34,669 nt of DNA from positions 1 to 34,669 of the forward strand of contig NZ_WBKR01000038.1 of assembly GCF_008868155.1 (NCBI RefSeq). Direction: 5' to 3'. Each line of letters opens with the position of its first letter. The first letter of the stretch is position 1. Both the position numbers and the translations under genes were made by a program. Shown here in pieces: positions 16,444 to 24,245 of this stretch. The notes below the pieces were generated by a model. The model saw only the letters and a list, made by a program, of their open reading frames with translations, was not told where the DNA came from and made no database searches. This DNA comes from Micromonospora sp. ALFpr18c (GTDB lineage Bacteria > Actinomycetota > Actinomycetes > Mycobacteriales > Micromonosporaceae).

Positions 16444-16770
16444 ATGCCATCATGCCCGATCCCCGCACTGTCCGCCGTCGCCGGCGGTACCCCTGACACA
16501 ACACCACCTGCGGTCACCGAGAGTGATTGCGTCGGGTTGATGCAGGTCCTGTCGACGGTCCCGGACCCCCGTGACCCGCGTGGGGTGCGGTATCCGCTGT
16601 CGGCTCTGCTCGCGGTCGCGGTCTGCGCGGTCCTGGCTGGCGCGTCGTCGTTCGCCGCGATCACCGACTGGCTGCACGATCTGGATGAGCAGGCCCGCGA
16701 CCGGCTCGGCTTCGATCATGGGGTGCCGGTGGGCACGACGGTGTGGCGGCTGCTGACTCGCCTGGACGAC
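16444..16770 (+). pseudogene. ISAs1-family transposase N-terminal fragment
   Basis: Starts at ATG 16444 and reads the ISAs1-family N-terminal domain: VLSTVPDPRDPRGVRYPLSA, LLAVAVCAVLAGASSFAAIT, and VPVGTTVWRLLTRLD. After the LTRLD stretch the family sequence stops at about 16770, where a sequence resembling an IS3-type left end begins. The DDE catalytic region is absent, so it is inactive. It was presumably cut by the IS3-type insertion and a later deletion. Confidence 0.82.
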
Positions 16771-16996
16771 GTGAGGTTCCCCCTGCGGACCGGACACCCT
16801 GAGCCCAGACAGTGGTCTGGGGAAGGATGGCCTGGTGCCATGTCCATCGAAGTACCCCGAGCAGTTCCGTAGGGACGCTGTTGATCTGGTCCGCTCGTCG
16901 GGCCGGTCACTGCGTGAGGTCGGCCAGGAACTCTGCGTTAATCAAGAGGCGCTGCGGAACTGGGTCAACGCCGGCGACGGGAGGACTGCCGGTTAG
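16771..16996 (+). mobile_element. IS3-family left-end fragment with partial orfA
   Basis: Begins with a TGAGGTTCCCCC-type sequence likely to be the left terminal region. A frame from GTG 16835 reads SKYPEQFRRDAVDLVRSSGR, then SLREVGQELCVNQEALRNWV, the helix-turn-helix of an IS3-family OrfA. It stops at 16994-16996 after about 53 codons, where the sequence passes into an element gene read on the other strand. orfB and the right end are missing. Inactive. Confidence 0.8.
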
Positions 16997-17713
16997 TCAG
17001 CCCGGAGCGCTGCGAGGAGAGCGGTGGCACGGTCGGTGGAAACGCGGACCCCATCGGTGCGCAGTCCTTCGATCAGGACCGACCGGGACAGCGTCACGCC
17101 GTGAGCGCTCAGGTGGTCCGTGACTCGACGTCCGGGATCTATCAGGTCCGTAACGTCGGGTACCGACCGTGGCCGTAGCCGGTCGGCACCGTCCCGGCGC
17201 GTCGAGCGCCCGGCTGATTCTGTGGGCTGCGGGCCGGAAACCGTCGAGGGCGTCTCTCGCGGTCCCGGTCCGCTGCCACCGGCACTCCGGACTTCGCTCG
17301 GTCGTCCGTCTCGACGGCCGACGCCGCAGGAGTGCCCCCGGAGCCGGAGGGCGGGGCCGACGTCCGCTGCGGATAGCGCAGCGTCCGGCGCTGGCCGGGT
17401 CCGGGCCTGCACCGGGAACGCTTGCCCTGAAGCGAACGTGGGGTCCGGCTCGGTGCAGGCGCGGTCCTGTGGTGATGAGGACTGGTCCGGGACATGTCCT
17501 GTCTCGTGGTGGATCTGTGGGTGGGGTAGGGCGTGAGCCGGGCGGCTTGTGCCGTGTTCGGCGAGCCAGGTCAGAGATGCGAGGACCCCCGCCGGGATGC
17601 GACGCAGACCGTGCGGCGTGCCAGCCTCCGGACCTGGCTGCGCCTCGCGGCGGTCCGCCGGTGTCGGCGTACGGGCGTGCGTCCCCAGGCAGGTACGGAT
17701 GAACGTGGCCAGG
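16993..17713 (-). pseudogene. Probable C-terminal half of the broken DUF2637 (SpdB-like) gene
   Basis: An open minus-strand frame runs from the end of the IstB fragment (about 17713) to a TAA at 16993-16995. It reads LATFIRTCLGTHARTPTPAD, GLRRIPAGVLASLTWLAEHG, a Pro/Ser-rich linker, and a final helical domain VTDHLSAHGVTLSRSVLIEG and VSTDRATALLAALRAD, which looks like a small winged-helix end as found in DUF2637 proteins. The matching N-terminal half lies at 18995-19396 on the same strand, separated by IS material. That these are halves of one gene is inferred from order, strand and family pattern; part of the middle appears lost. Confidence 0.5.
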
Positions 17714-17923
17714 TCAGGCGACGTTGGCGTGGCCGTCGATGGCGGTGAGGCGGTTCTTGAGTCGGTAGCTGGGTCCGTTGATAGCGACGACGTCGCAGTG
17801 CAGGAGGCGGTCGAGGATGGCGGTGGCGAGGACTTCGTCGCCGAAGACCTGGCCCCATTCGCCGAAGCTCTTGTTCGCGGTGAGCAGGGTCGAGCCCTTC
17901 TCGTAGCGTTTGGAGATGACTTA

Positions 17924-18975
17924 CGACTTGGTGCGCGATTGATGTCTGGTCAGGCTCGCGTGGGCGGTTCGGTGGGTGTGGTTCACCGTTCGGCGGCGCG
18001 GTCGGACACCAGTCCCGCGATGGCGAGGATGGTGTCTTCGAAGTGGTCGCGGCGTCCGATATAGCGCTGTAGTGGTCGCCATTGCTTGGGTTCGGCGATG
18101 GCGTGTTCCACACAGATCCGTTGGGATGACTGGGCGTGCCGGGCGGTCTCGTAGGCGGCGTGCTGGGTGTCGTCGGTGGTGTTGCCGGGTTTCTTCGGCG
18201 GGGCGGTGACCTGGTCTGCGTAGTCGCGGGCCAGGCCTTGGTAGCCGGAGTCGACCTGGGTTTTGACCTGGGGGTACTGCTGCAGGAGGTCTTCGATGCC
18301 CTCGGTGCGCAGGGCGGTGACATCGTGCATGCGTCCGGGGCGGACCGCGCCGCACCACAGCAGCCGGCCCTTGTCGTCGCTGATCACGGTGGCCTTGCCG
18401 GTGTTCTGTTTCTTCTTGCCGGAGACGAACGCGCGCCTGCCGGGTCTGCCTGCTTTCGGGCGGCGGACCTGGACTTCGGTGCCGTCGATACGCAGTTCGA
18501 CGCCATCGGCGGCAGCGTAGGCGAACACGTCGGCCAGGGTCCGTAGCCGTACGCCGGGCTTGCCGGGCACGGCGAACCCGCGGGCGGCCAGCAGCGGACG
18601 GACCTCGCCGACGGCTCGGGTGATCGTGGACCGGTCCACCCGGTAGAGCAGGGCCAGCGCGGCGTGCGGTAGCTGCAAACGCAGCACGACCAGGGTGGCG
18701 ATGACCCGGTCGGTGAACGGCAGGTCGTGGTTCGGGCCGGCGCCTTCGGCGCGGAGCCGGTCCCGGCCGCGTCGATCGTGGAGCCGGGACTCCTGCTGAG
18801 CGGTCCACGGCTCGGCCAGTTCGGCGATCAGCTTGGCCAGTCTGCGTCGTGGGATACCGGTGAAGATACGATGCGACATGGCCGTGCGGCCTGGTCTTGA
18901 CGTCACAATCATGATCGTGCCGCACGGCCACCCTCATGATCGGCGCGGGTCACTCAGCTATCGCGCACCAAGTCG
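17924..18975 (-). mobile_element. Complete IS5-type insertion sequence, 1052 bp, TTA target duplication
   Basis: Perfect 16-bp terminal inverted repeats CGACTTGGTGCGCGAT (17924-17939) and its complement (18960-18975) are flanked by TTA on both sides (17921-17923 and 18976-18978). A three-base TNA duplication fits the IS1031-like group of the IS5 family. The single transposase gene is intact, so the copy is probably recent and may be active. It landed in an already truncated istB fragment. Confidence 0.9.
17983..18879 (-). CDS. IS5-family transposase
   Basis: A 298-residue DDE transposase (DDE_Tnp_4 type) with an N-terminal helix-turn-helix (FTDRVIATLVVLRLQLPHAA, VDRSTITRAVGEVRPLL). The catalytic residues are Asp 132 (RIDGTEV), Asp 210 (VDSGYQG) and Glu 258 (VEHAIAE). 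I chose the ATG at 18879 (SHRIFTGIPRRRL) over an upstream start. The frame is intact across the IS with no shift. It lies within the IS bounded by 16-bp inverted repeats. Confidence 0.93.
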   Translation of the reverse strand: MSHRIFTGIPRRRLAKLIAELAEPWTAQQESRLHDRRGRDRLRAEGAGPNHDLPFTDRVIATLVVLRLQLPHAALALLYRVDRSTITRAVGEVRPLLAARGFAVPGKPGVRLRTLADVFAYAAADGVELRIDGTEVQVRRPKAGRPGRRAFVSGKKKQNTGKATVISDDKGRLLWCGAVRPGRMHDVTALRTEGIEDLLQQYPQVKTQVDSGYQGLARDYADQVTAPPKKPGNTTDDTQHAAYETARHAQSSQRICVEHAIAEPKQWRPLQRYIGRRDHFEDTILAIAGLVSDRAAER

Positions 18976-18994
18976 TTAGAAGACGAGGTTGGCT

Positions 18995-19396
18995 TGGCCA
19001 GCCGCGGGCTTGGGCTGCGGTGATCTGTCCGTAGACGGCGCCGACGACAGCCAGGACGTACATGGTGGCGGCGTAGACGTCATCGGCGTGCCCCCGCACG
19101 TACCCGACGAGCGAAGCGGCTCGGTGCCGCCAGCGCGCTGCCCGCTGCCGGGCGGCGCGGGCGCGGGCCTGCTGATCGGCGGCTCTCTCCTCGGCCTCGC
19201 GGCGCTGGGTGGTGCGGGTCTGGGCGGCGAGGTGCTGCTGCCGCTCTGCTGCCTGGAGTTGACGCTGCATCGCGGCGTCAGCGGCGGCGATCCTCGCTTC
19301 CTCGGCGGCCTGGGCGTGCTGGGTGGAGAGGACCTGGCGGGCCAGTCGCCGGTCCCGGCTCGCCAGGTGTGCAACGGCCTCCACGTCGACGCTCAC
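18995..19396 (-). pseudogene. N-terminal part of a DUF2637 (SpdB-like) gene, truncated by IS material
   Basis: The GTG start at 19396 leads into a long charged helical region, probably coiled coil, residues 10-90 (RQVLSTQHAQAAEEARIAAA, LQAAERQQHLAAQTRTTQRR). A hydrophobic segment VGYVRGHADDVYAATMYVLA, VVGAVYGQITAAQARGWP follows, the first membrane part of the DUF2637/SpdB-like family found in actinomycete conjugative plasmids, where such proteins are linked to plasmid spread. After GWP at about 18995 the sequence becomes IstB, so the remaining membrane segments are absent. The 19446-19868 gene lies 49 bases upstream on the same strand. Its likely C-terminal half is at 16993-17713. Confidence 0.7.
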
Positions 19397-19445
19397 CGGC
19401 CCCGCCCCCTCTCGCCAACGGCATCGCGGTAGCCGGCGAGGGGAG

Positions 19446-19868
19446 TCACCGCGGCACCTGCGCGGGGAAGTCCGCCAGGGTGCCGCGGACGATGGTCGTC
19501 GGGTGGTGGGCGAGGGCGAGGAGTTCGTAGACCAGGTGCGGGTGGCCGCCTGCGAGACGGAACCCGACCTGATCGCAGGCCGCGCCGCGAACCGGCCGCC
19601 GGACCTCGCCGGGTGCCTGGACAGCGATGACCCACGTACGCGCCCGGTTGACGTCGTAGGTCAGCTGATACACGGCCCCGTCGTCGCCGACCACGGTGAG
19701 CAGCGCAGGTCCGTCCGTGGTGAACAGGATCTGGTCGACGCGGGCAGGACCGTGCGCCAGGGCCGCGCCGACGGCGAGACGGAACTGCATCCAATCCATG
19801 ATCACGAACGGCTCTGTGTCCTGCTGTCGAGCGTCGTCGGATCGGGAGCGAGGAGATGTGTGGTTCAT
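19446..19868 (-). CDS. Hypothetical element protein
   Basis: A 140-residue soluble protein with an ATG start at 19868 and an AGGAG site about eight bases upstream. After a disordered N terminus comes MDWMQFRLAVGAALAHGPAR, then beta-like stretches VDQILFTTDGPALLTVVGDD, GAVYQLTYDVNRARTWVIAV, and a C-terminal helix. I do not recognise the family. It lies between the DUF932 gene (83-base gap) and the broken DUF2637 gene, all on the minus strand, so it belongs to the element backbone. Confidence 0.7.
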   Translation of the reverse strand: MNHTSPRSRSDDARQQDTEPFVIMDWMQFRLAVGAALAHGPARVDQILFTTDGPALLTVVGDDGAVYQLTYDVNRARTWVIAVQAPGEVRRPVRGAACDQVGFRLAGGHPHLVYELLALAHHPTTIVRGTLADFPAQVPR

Positions 19869-19951
19869 GAGGATGGCTCCTGGGCGAGTACACGGCGCGC
19901 GCCCGGACCTGCGAATGTGTCCGGGCGCGCGAATGTGCGAGAGAGGTGGTT

Positions 19952-21094
19952 TCAGGCGGTGGTGGCGGCGAGGTGCAGGGCCTGGACGGCCGTGGCCTCG
20001 AGACCGTGGGCAGCATCAGCGTCGGAAAGGGTCTGGGCGACGGAGGTGACGGCGTGCATGACCCCACCGGCGGTGGGATCGGCGCCAGCGATGAAGTGGG
20101 CGAGGATGTCGCGTTGCTGGTCCTCGCTGTAGCGCAGCCGCTGCCCGACGATCTTGAGGGTGGTGTTGGGGTCGGTGATGGGGGTGCCGGCGGCGGTGTC
20201 GAGTTCGCGTAGGACCTCGGTGATGTAGTCGGCGTCGAGGAAGGCGGTGACGGCGTCGGTGGTGCGGGAGGTGATCAGGTCGAGGGTGCGGCGGGTGGTC
20301 TCCTCGGAGGCGGTGACGACCCCGTCTCCGCCGGTCATGCGGGAGCCGATGTGGGTACGACGCAGGGCGTTGCGGCGGATGACCATGCCGTTGCGGCACA
20401 CCTCGAAGCGCACCCACGGAGCGATGCTGAACGCACCCGCCCCGGTCTCCGAGTTCGAGATCAGGAACCCGGCTGAGACGATCGGCAGTTCGGAGCCGGC
20501 CCGCCCGTCGAACGGGGACCGGTAGCGGGCCAGCAGGCGGGGCGCGGCGACCTGCACCTGAGGGGAGTAGACCCGCAGGTACATCCGCCGGTCGGTCAGG
20601 TCGCATCCGGCGAACTGGACCCGCACGTTCGCGCGCCGGATCCCGTCGAGGGCGGCGAAGAGTACGTCGAGGTTGTCGATGCGGTGGTACCGGTCGGACA
20701 GAACCGCCCGCACGATGCCACCGCCGGTGTCGTTGCGCAGGCAGCGGATGAGGAAGCTGCGGGGGTCGCGGGCAAGCCAGCCGTTGACGTTGTCGTCGAA
20801 CAGGTCGGGGTGTTCGGCGGCGAGACGCCGGAGATACGCGACGGGGATGCCGAGCTTGTCGGCGAGCCCGGCGGTGGCGACATCGTTGACTGTGTACGTG
20901 CCGGAGGTCATCGTCACCCCCTCCGGGCCGAGCTGCGGCTCAGTGCCGTCCAGGACGAGGTTGCCGGCGACGGCGCGCATCCGCCCGGCGCCGGCCTTGA
21001 CGTCCAAGGCCCGGGTGGACTGGTCAGTGAGCATGCGGCGTAGCTGGTCGAGGTCGACGTTGCGGTGCGCCGGAACAGTGATCATCGAAGACAT
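19952..21094 (-). CDS. DUF932 family phage/plasmid-like protein
   Basis: A 380-residue DUF932 protein, a family common in phages, plasmids and integrative elements whose function is not established. Recognisable stretches are LADKLGIPVAYLRRLAAEHP, WLARDPRSFLIRCLR, IVRAVLSDRYHRIDNLDVLF, LISNSETGAGAFSIAPWVRF and CRNGMVIRRNALRRTHIGS. It is soluble, with no signal peptide. The start is ATG 21094, with a second ATG three codons in. It sits downstream of the 21148-21585 gene and the ParB-like gene on the same strand, probably in one transcript. A role in element replication or recombination is a guess. Confidence 0.9.
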   Translation of the reverse strand: MSSMITVPAHRNVDLDQLRRMLTDQSTRALDVKAGAGRMRAVAGNLVLDGTEPQLGPEGVTMTSGTYTVNDVATAGLADKLGIPVAYLRRLAAEHPDLFDDNVNGWLARDPRSFLIRCLRNDTGGGIVRAVLSDRYHRIDNLDVLFAALDGIRRANVRVQFAGCDLTDRRMYLRVYSPQVQVAAPRLLARYRSPFDGRAGSELPIVSAGFLISNSETGAGAFSIAPWVRFEVCRNGMVIRRNALRRTHIGSRMTGGDGVVTASEETTRRTLDLITSRTTDAVTAFLDADYITEVLRELDTAAGTPITDPNTTLKIVGQRLRYSEDQQRDILAHFIAGADPTAGGVMHAVTSVAQTLSDADAAHGLEATAVQALHLAATTA

Positions 21095-21147
21095 GAGGGA
21101 TGGATCCCTTCGAGAAGAGTCTGGAGATGGGGAGTTCGTTGAGGGGG

Positions 21148-21585
21148 TCAGCGGCCGGCGTTAGCGGCGGTCATGACGGCCAGGCGTAGTCGCTCCCACT
21201 GCTCGGGCCCGAGGGTGCCGAGCGCGCGGGCCTCGTCGAGGTGGTCCAGGGCGCCGGCGGTGTCGCCGGCGGTGAACGCGGCGTCGGCGGCGCGGAACGC
21301 CAGTTCGCCCTGCTCGCGGCGCAGCTCTCGCCATCGCGCGGGGCTGCGGGCCGGCCCAGCCTGAATCAGCACCTCGGGATGGGTCCGGGCATGGGCGTAG
21401 ATCCACTCCCACTCGGCGGGGATGGCGTTGACGATCTCGGCGACGTACCGGCAGCCGTCACCGGTGACCCGGTGATAGCCAGGTCCGTACTCCTCGAACG
21501 CCAGCAGGATCTCCCGCTGGCGGATCAGCGCCAGACGGCGCTCAGGGTCATCGACCTCGGACACCAAGTCGGCGTCAGTGGACAC
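21148..21585 (-). CDS. Hypothetical element protein
   Basis: A 145-residue protein. The GTG at 21585 is preferred because GGAG lies four bases before it; the longer frame adds only an untypical 24 residues. It reads LVSEVDDPERRLALIRQREI, LLAFEEYGPGYHRVTGDGCR, YVAEIVNAIPAEWEWIYAHA, then a helical repeat region (LAFRAADAAFTAGDTAGALD, HLDEARALGTLGPEQWERLR) that looks TPR-like. No family is recognised. It lies between the ParB-like and DUF932 genes. Confidence 0.68.
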   Translation of the reverse strand: MSTDADLVSEVDDPERRLALIRQREILLAFEEYGPGYHRVTGDGCRYVAEIVNAIPAEWEWIYAHARTHPEVLIQAGPARSPARWRELRREQGELAFRAADAAFTAGDTAGALDHLDEARALGTLGPEQWERLRLAVMTAANAGR

Positions 21586-21716
21586 GGGGCTCCAATCGGA
21601 AATGTCGAGAGCTGGCGCGGTGAGTGACCTCGCTCCGCTGCGGAGTCGGGTTGGCACGCGAGTCGGCGGGGGCCTACGCGCAGTGCGTGGACCCCCGCCG
21701 ATAGCGGATTTTCAGA

Positions 21717-23399
21717 TCAGGACTTGCCGCTTACGGGTCCGTCGTCAAACGTCTGCTTCTCGACGTCGGCCAGTTCATCGGCGTCCGAGAGGTCATCGGC
21801 CTCGGGGCCCGTTGCCTCGGGTTCCGTCGCCTCGGGCTCGGGCTCCTGCGCGGTGTGCGGTGCGGCGAGCACGTCGTCGTCCGCAGCGACGCCGTCGGCC
21901 TGCTCGGTCTCCGCATCGACATCGCCGAAATCTGGATCCTCGGCGTCTGCGGCCGTGGACTCGTCGGTGTCTTCGTCGTTGGGCAGCTCGTCCTGCGGGT
22001 CACGGCCGAGCGAATCCCGCAGCGTCGTCTCCGCCTCGGAGAGGGTGTAGCCGTCCGCGACGAGCTGGTCGAGCCACGCCACCGCCGCCTCGTCATCCAA
22101 CGCCCACGTCTCGTCGCGGGCCGCGTAGCCGAGGTTGCGTTCCTGGACGCAGATCCACTGCGCCACCAGGCAGCGACGCAATTTGTCCTCCCGAGCCACC
22201 ACGGCAGCGGCACCATCGACGCCACCGAGAGTGGCGTACAGGCCGTCGACGTCGTGGAACCGCAGCCCCTCTACGACAGTGGCCCGAAGCGCCTCCAGGA
22301 AGAGCCGCTTCACCGCCCGCGCCGACCCGTACGCGTTGCGGTAGAACTCCCGCCGTACCTCCGCCGCGACTGTCAGACCAGCGAGGTACTCGGCGCGGGC
22401 CTGCTCGGCTGCCTCCCGGCGGGCACGTTCCTCTTCCGTGACGCCCCGACGACTGCCGTAGCTCAGGCGCTGGTAGCCATACCGGTCCGGCTCCGCACAG
22501 TAGAAAGTCGTCTGGGCATGGTCGCCGATCTTCTCAACGAACGCTGCGATCCCCGCCAACGTGGGAAACATCTCTGGGTCGAGCGGGTTGCCGTTGGCGT
22601 CGGCGAGCTGCGTGGCGGCCACGGCCGTACCGCTGTAGGGGTAGCCCTTCGGCTTCGACGTCACCTTCACCCCGGCGAGCACCAACTCCGCCTTCGCCCG
22701 CTCCTTCGCCGCCGCGAAGGTCCGCTTCGACCGCTCGGCGGCGATGGCGTGCCGGAACCCCCAACTCGACCCGGTGCCCTTCAAGATTCGATCCAGGGCA
22801 GCCGGATCCTCGGTGAACTCGGAGAGCGCAGAGGCATCCTCCAGCGTCAGGGTGCCGGCGTCGGCCGCGCCGCGCGCCGCCTGCGGCAACTCCCGCAGCT
22901 TCAAGGTCTGCTTCACCTTGGCCGTCGGGATCGCCCGCACGGTGGCGATCTGCTCGGGCGACCAGTCCAGCAACGTCAGCTGGTGGAACGCCTCAGCCTC
23001 CTCGGTGGGGGTCAGCCCCACCCGGTGGCCGTTCTCGGCGAGCTGCGCGACGATCTGCGCCGCAGCACCTTCGTCGGAGGCGACCCACACCGGCACCTGC
23101 TCCATGCCGAGCTCGATCGCCGCGTACTTCCGGCGATGCCCGATGATCAACTGGAACGCATCCGGCCGCTCCGGCACCGGAATGACGACCAACGGGCAGA
23201 GAACTCCCACGACCGCCATCGAGGCGGTCAGATCGCTCAGGTCACCGACGTCCGTACGCAGGTTGCGTGGGTTATCGACCAGCTCACGGGGGTCAAGGTA
23301 CTGGGCCCGGACCAGCAGGCCCGCAGGGTCCGCGAGGGCGGTGACCTCGGCGACGCCGAGCTCGTCCGGTACGGGGCGGGACAACAGAGTGGTCGTCAT
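21717..23399 (-). CDS. ParB-like partition/nuclease-domain protein
   Basis: A 560-residue ParB/RepB-type protein. Start ATG 23399, with AAAGGA about 12 bases upstream. Residues 36-48 (LDPRELVDNPRNL) and GHRRKYAAIELG at 87-98 are the ParB N-terminal boxes. ENGHRVGLTPTEEAEAFHQL and the following IATVRAIPTAKVKQTLKL form the helix-turn-helix-type part. The long C-terminal half has a helical domain and an acidic, Glu/Asp/Ala-rich tail of about 90 residues. No ParA is near. It could bind a centromere-like site on the element; repeat copy A directly upstream is one candidate. Alternatively it is a ParB-like regulator, as in many actinomycete elements. Confidence 0.88.
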   Translation of the reverse strand: MTTTLLSRPVPDELGVAEVTALADPAGLLVRAQYLDPRELVDNPRNLRTDVGDLSDLTASMAVVGVLCPLVVIPVPERPDAFQLIIGHRRKYAAIELGMEQVPVWVASDEGAAAQIVAQLAENGHRVGLTPTEEAEAFHQLTLLDWSPEQIATVRAIPTAKVKQTLKLRELPQAARGAADAGTLTLEDASALSEFTEDPAALDRILKGTGSSWGFRHAIAAERSKRTFAAAKERAKAELVLAGVKVTSKPKGYPYSGTAVAATQLADANGNPLDPEMFPTLAGIAAFVEKIGDHAQTTFYCAEPDRYGYQRLSYGSRRGVTEEERARREAAEQARAEYLAGLTVAAEVRREFYRNAYGSARAVKRLFLEALRATVVEGLRFHDVDGLYATLGGVDGAAAVVAREDKLRRCLVAQWICVQERNLGYAARDETWALDDEAAVAWLDQLVADGYTLSEAETTLRDSLGRDPQDELPNDEDTDESTAADAEDPDFGDVDAETEQADGVAADDDVLAAPHTAQEPEPEATEPEATGPEADDLSDADELADVEKQTFDDGPVSGKS

Positions 23400-23611
23400 A
23401 ACAGAGAACGTCCTTTCCAAGACCACAAGGACGCCCTACCCGGCGCGGGAACGGCCGGGTGGGCGGTGCTGGCCCGATCCGCCCGGCCGGCCGATCGGCG
23501 CAGCCCCGCACAGGCCCACCCCACGCTCGGTACGACGCGCAGACGCGGCTGCGACGGTGGGCCTTGCGGAGCCAGCCGCGGCCGGCCAGGATCGAGGGCC
23601 AGCAACCACAC
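23396..23611 (-). CDS. Possible 71-codon leader reading frame overlapping the parB-like start
   Basis: A minus-strand frame from GTG 23611 has GGGAGG five bases upstream and ends in a TGA that overlaps the ParB-like ATG (ATGA, 23396-23399). The N-terminal part WLLALDPGRPRLAPQGPPSQ matches a peptide encoded by repeat copy B. The rest is not conserved at protein level because the two copies use different frames. It may be a translated leader that couples to the ParB-like gene, or just a frame over a structured DNA/RNA element. Confidence 0.3.
   Translation of the reverse strand: MWLLALDPGRPRLAPQGPPSQPRLRVVPSVGWACAGLRRSAGRADRASTAHPAVPAPGRASLWSWKGRSLL
23454..23602. repeat. Repeat element copy A (about 150 bp, second copy at 6759-6906)
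   Basis: Block 1 (23454-23512) and block 2 (23545-23602) match copy B with about 92 percent identity by eye; the 32 bases between differ. Block 1 and its edge can fold as a nested hairpin: GGGTGGGC (23457-23464) with GCCCACCC (23514-23521), GTGC with GCAC, and CCGATC (23474-23479) with GATCGG (23493-23498). It lies 55 bases upstream of the ParB-like start on the minus strand. It could be a structured leader, a protein-binding site or an origin-like element. Confidence 0.78.
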
Positions 23612-23701
23612 CCCGGCCTCCCGCCCGAGAACAGGTCAGCATCGACAACGTGTTTCTTGTTGGTGGCTCTTAGTGGCGTGCCGGTATGCCTGCATTGACA
23701 C

Positions 23702-24214
23702 TCAAGGGGCAGCGACCCCGAATGAGGCCCCGGTGACCGGCTGCGACTGTCCGAGGATCCGGACGGCCAACCGAGCCAGGTCCTGCCACGTGTCATCGGC
23801 AAACTCGCGGATCTGCGAATCGATGACCATCGTCGCAAGATTGGCCAGGAGTTGGGTCTGGGATACCTTGACGTCGCGGCCTGCGTGTAATCGAGCCGCC
23901 AGGCCAAGATCGGCCAGCGGGCTGGTGAGCAGGTCGGCCGTTTCGGTGCTCCACAGGTGCCAGGGGATGTCGTCGCCGAGAGCCAACTTCGCCAGCTCGG
24001 CGCCCAGCTGGGCCGCCCACGGCTCGACTGGGATCTTCTCCTCGCTGGGCACGGGAATGCCCGGCCGCGCGGTTGCCAGCACGCTGGCCCCAGGCCACGT
24101 GTGGACGAGTTGCCGGGCCGGGCGGACATCAAGATCGGGTAGTTTGGTAGCGCGGACCTGCCCCACGCTTGTGGGTGGGCAGGTCCGCCTGCGCTTTCGC
24201 CGCTGTCGTCGCAC
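23702..24214 (-). CDS. Hypothetical protein downstream of the XRE regulator
   Basis: About 170 residues. The GTG at 24214 is chosen for the AGGAG six bases upstream; it is 31 bases after the XRE stop, so the two form an operon. The N terminus is very basic (RRQRRKRRRTCPP). The rest reads PARQLVHTWPGASVLATARP, EPWAAQLGAELAKLALGDDI, PWHLWSTETADLLTSPLADL and FADDTWQDLARLAVRILGQS. I do not recognise the family. A 12-bp inverted repeat (24152-24188) lies within its 5' coding region. The partnership with an XRE protein resembles regulator/partner pairs, but no toxin or protease motif is seen. Confidence 0.6.
   Translation of the reverse strand: MRRQRRKRRRTCPPTSVGQVRATKLPDLDVRPARQLVHTWPGASVLATARPGIPVPSEEKIPVEPWAAQLGAELAKLALGDDIPWHLWSTETADLLTSPLADLGLAARLHAGRDVKVSQTQLLANLATMVIDSQIREFADDTWQDLARLAVRILGQSQPVTGASFGVAAP
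24152..24188. repeat. Inverted repeat inside the 5' end of the 23702-24214 gene
   Basis: GCGGACCTGCCC (24152-24163) and GGGCAGGTCCGC (24177-24188) are perfect 12-base arms with 13 bases between, and CAC/GTG can extend the stem inside. There is no T-run on either side. It could affect mRNA folding near the start of this gene, serve as an operator, or show that the real start is further downstream. Confidence 0.55.
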
Positions 24215-24245
24215 CACCGGCTCCTGTCGGCGGATGCGGCCGTGG

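Larger units (their letters stand above)
17714..18993 (-). pseudogene. IstB (IS21 family) C-terminal fragment, split by the IS5-type element
   Basis: The minus-strand sequence reads ANLVF (18979-18993), is interrupted by the IS5-type element, and resumes at 17920 as VISKRYEKGSTLLTANKSFG, EWGQVFGDEVLATAILDRLL and INGPSYRLKNRLTAIDG, stopping at 17714-17716. This is the C terminus of the IS21 helper ATPase. Walker motifs, istA and the IS21 ends are absent. It sits between the two halves of the DUF2637 gene. Joined without the IS5-type element, the junction carries a TAA stop, so it was already dead or was damaged later. Confidence 0.8.

Noticed and set aside
17120..17748. Plus-strand frames in the region between the IS3 and IS21 fragments
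   Set aside because: Arg/Gly-rich shadow frames. The minus strand has one continuous, better-composed frame and the IstB fragment.
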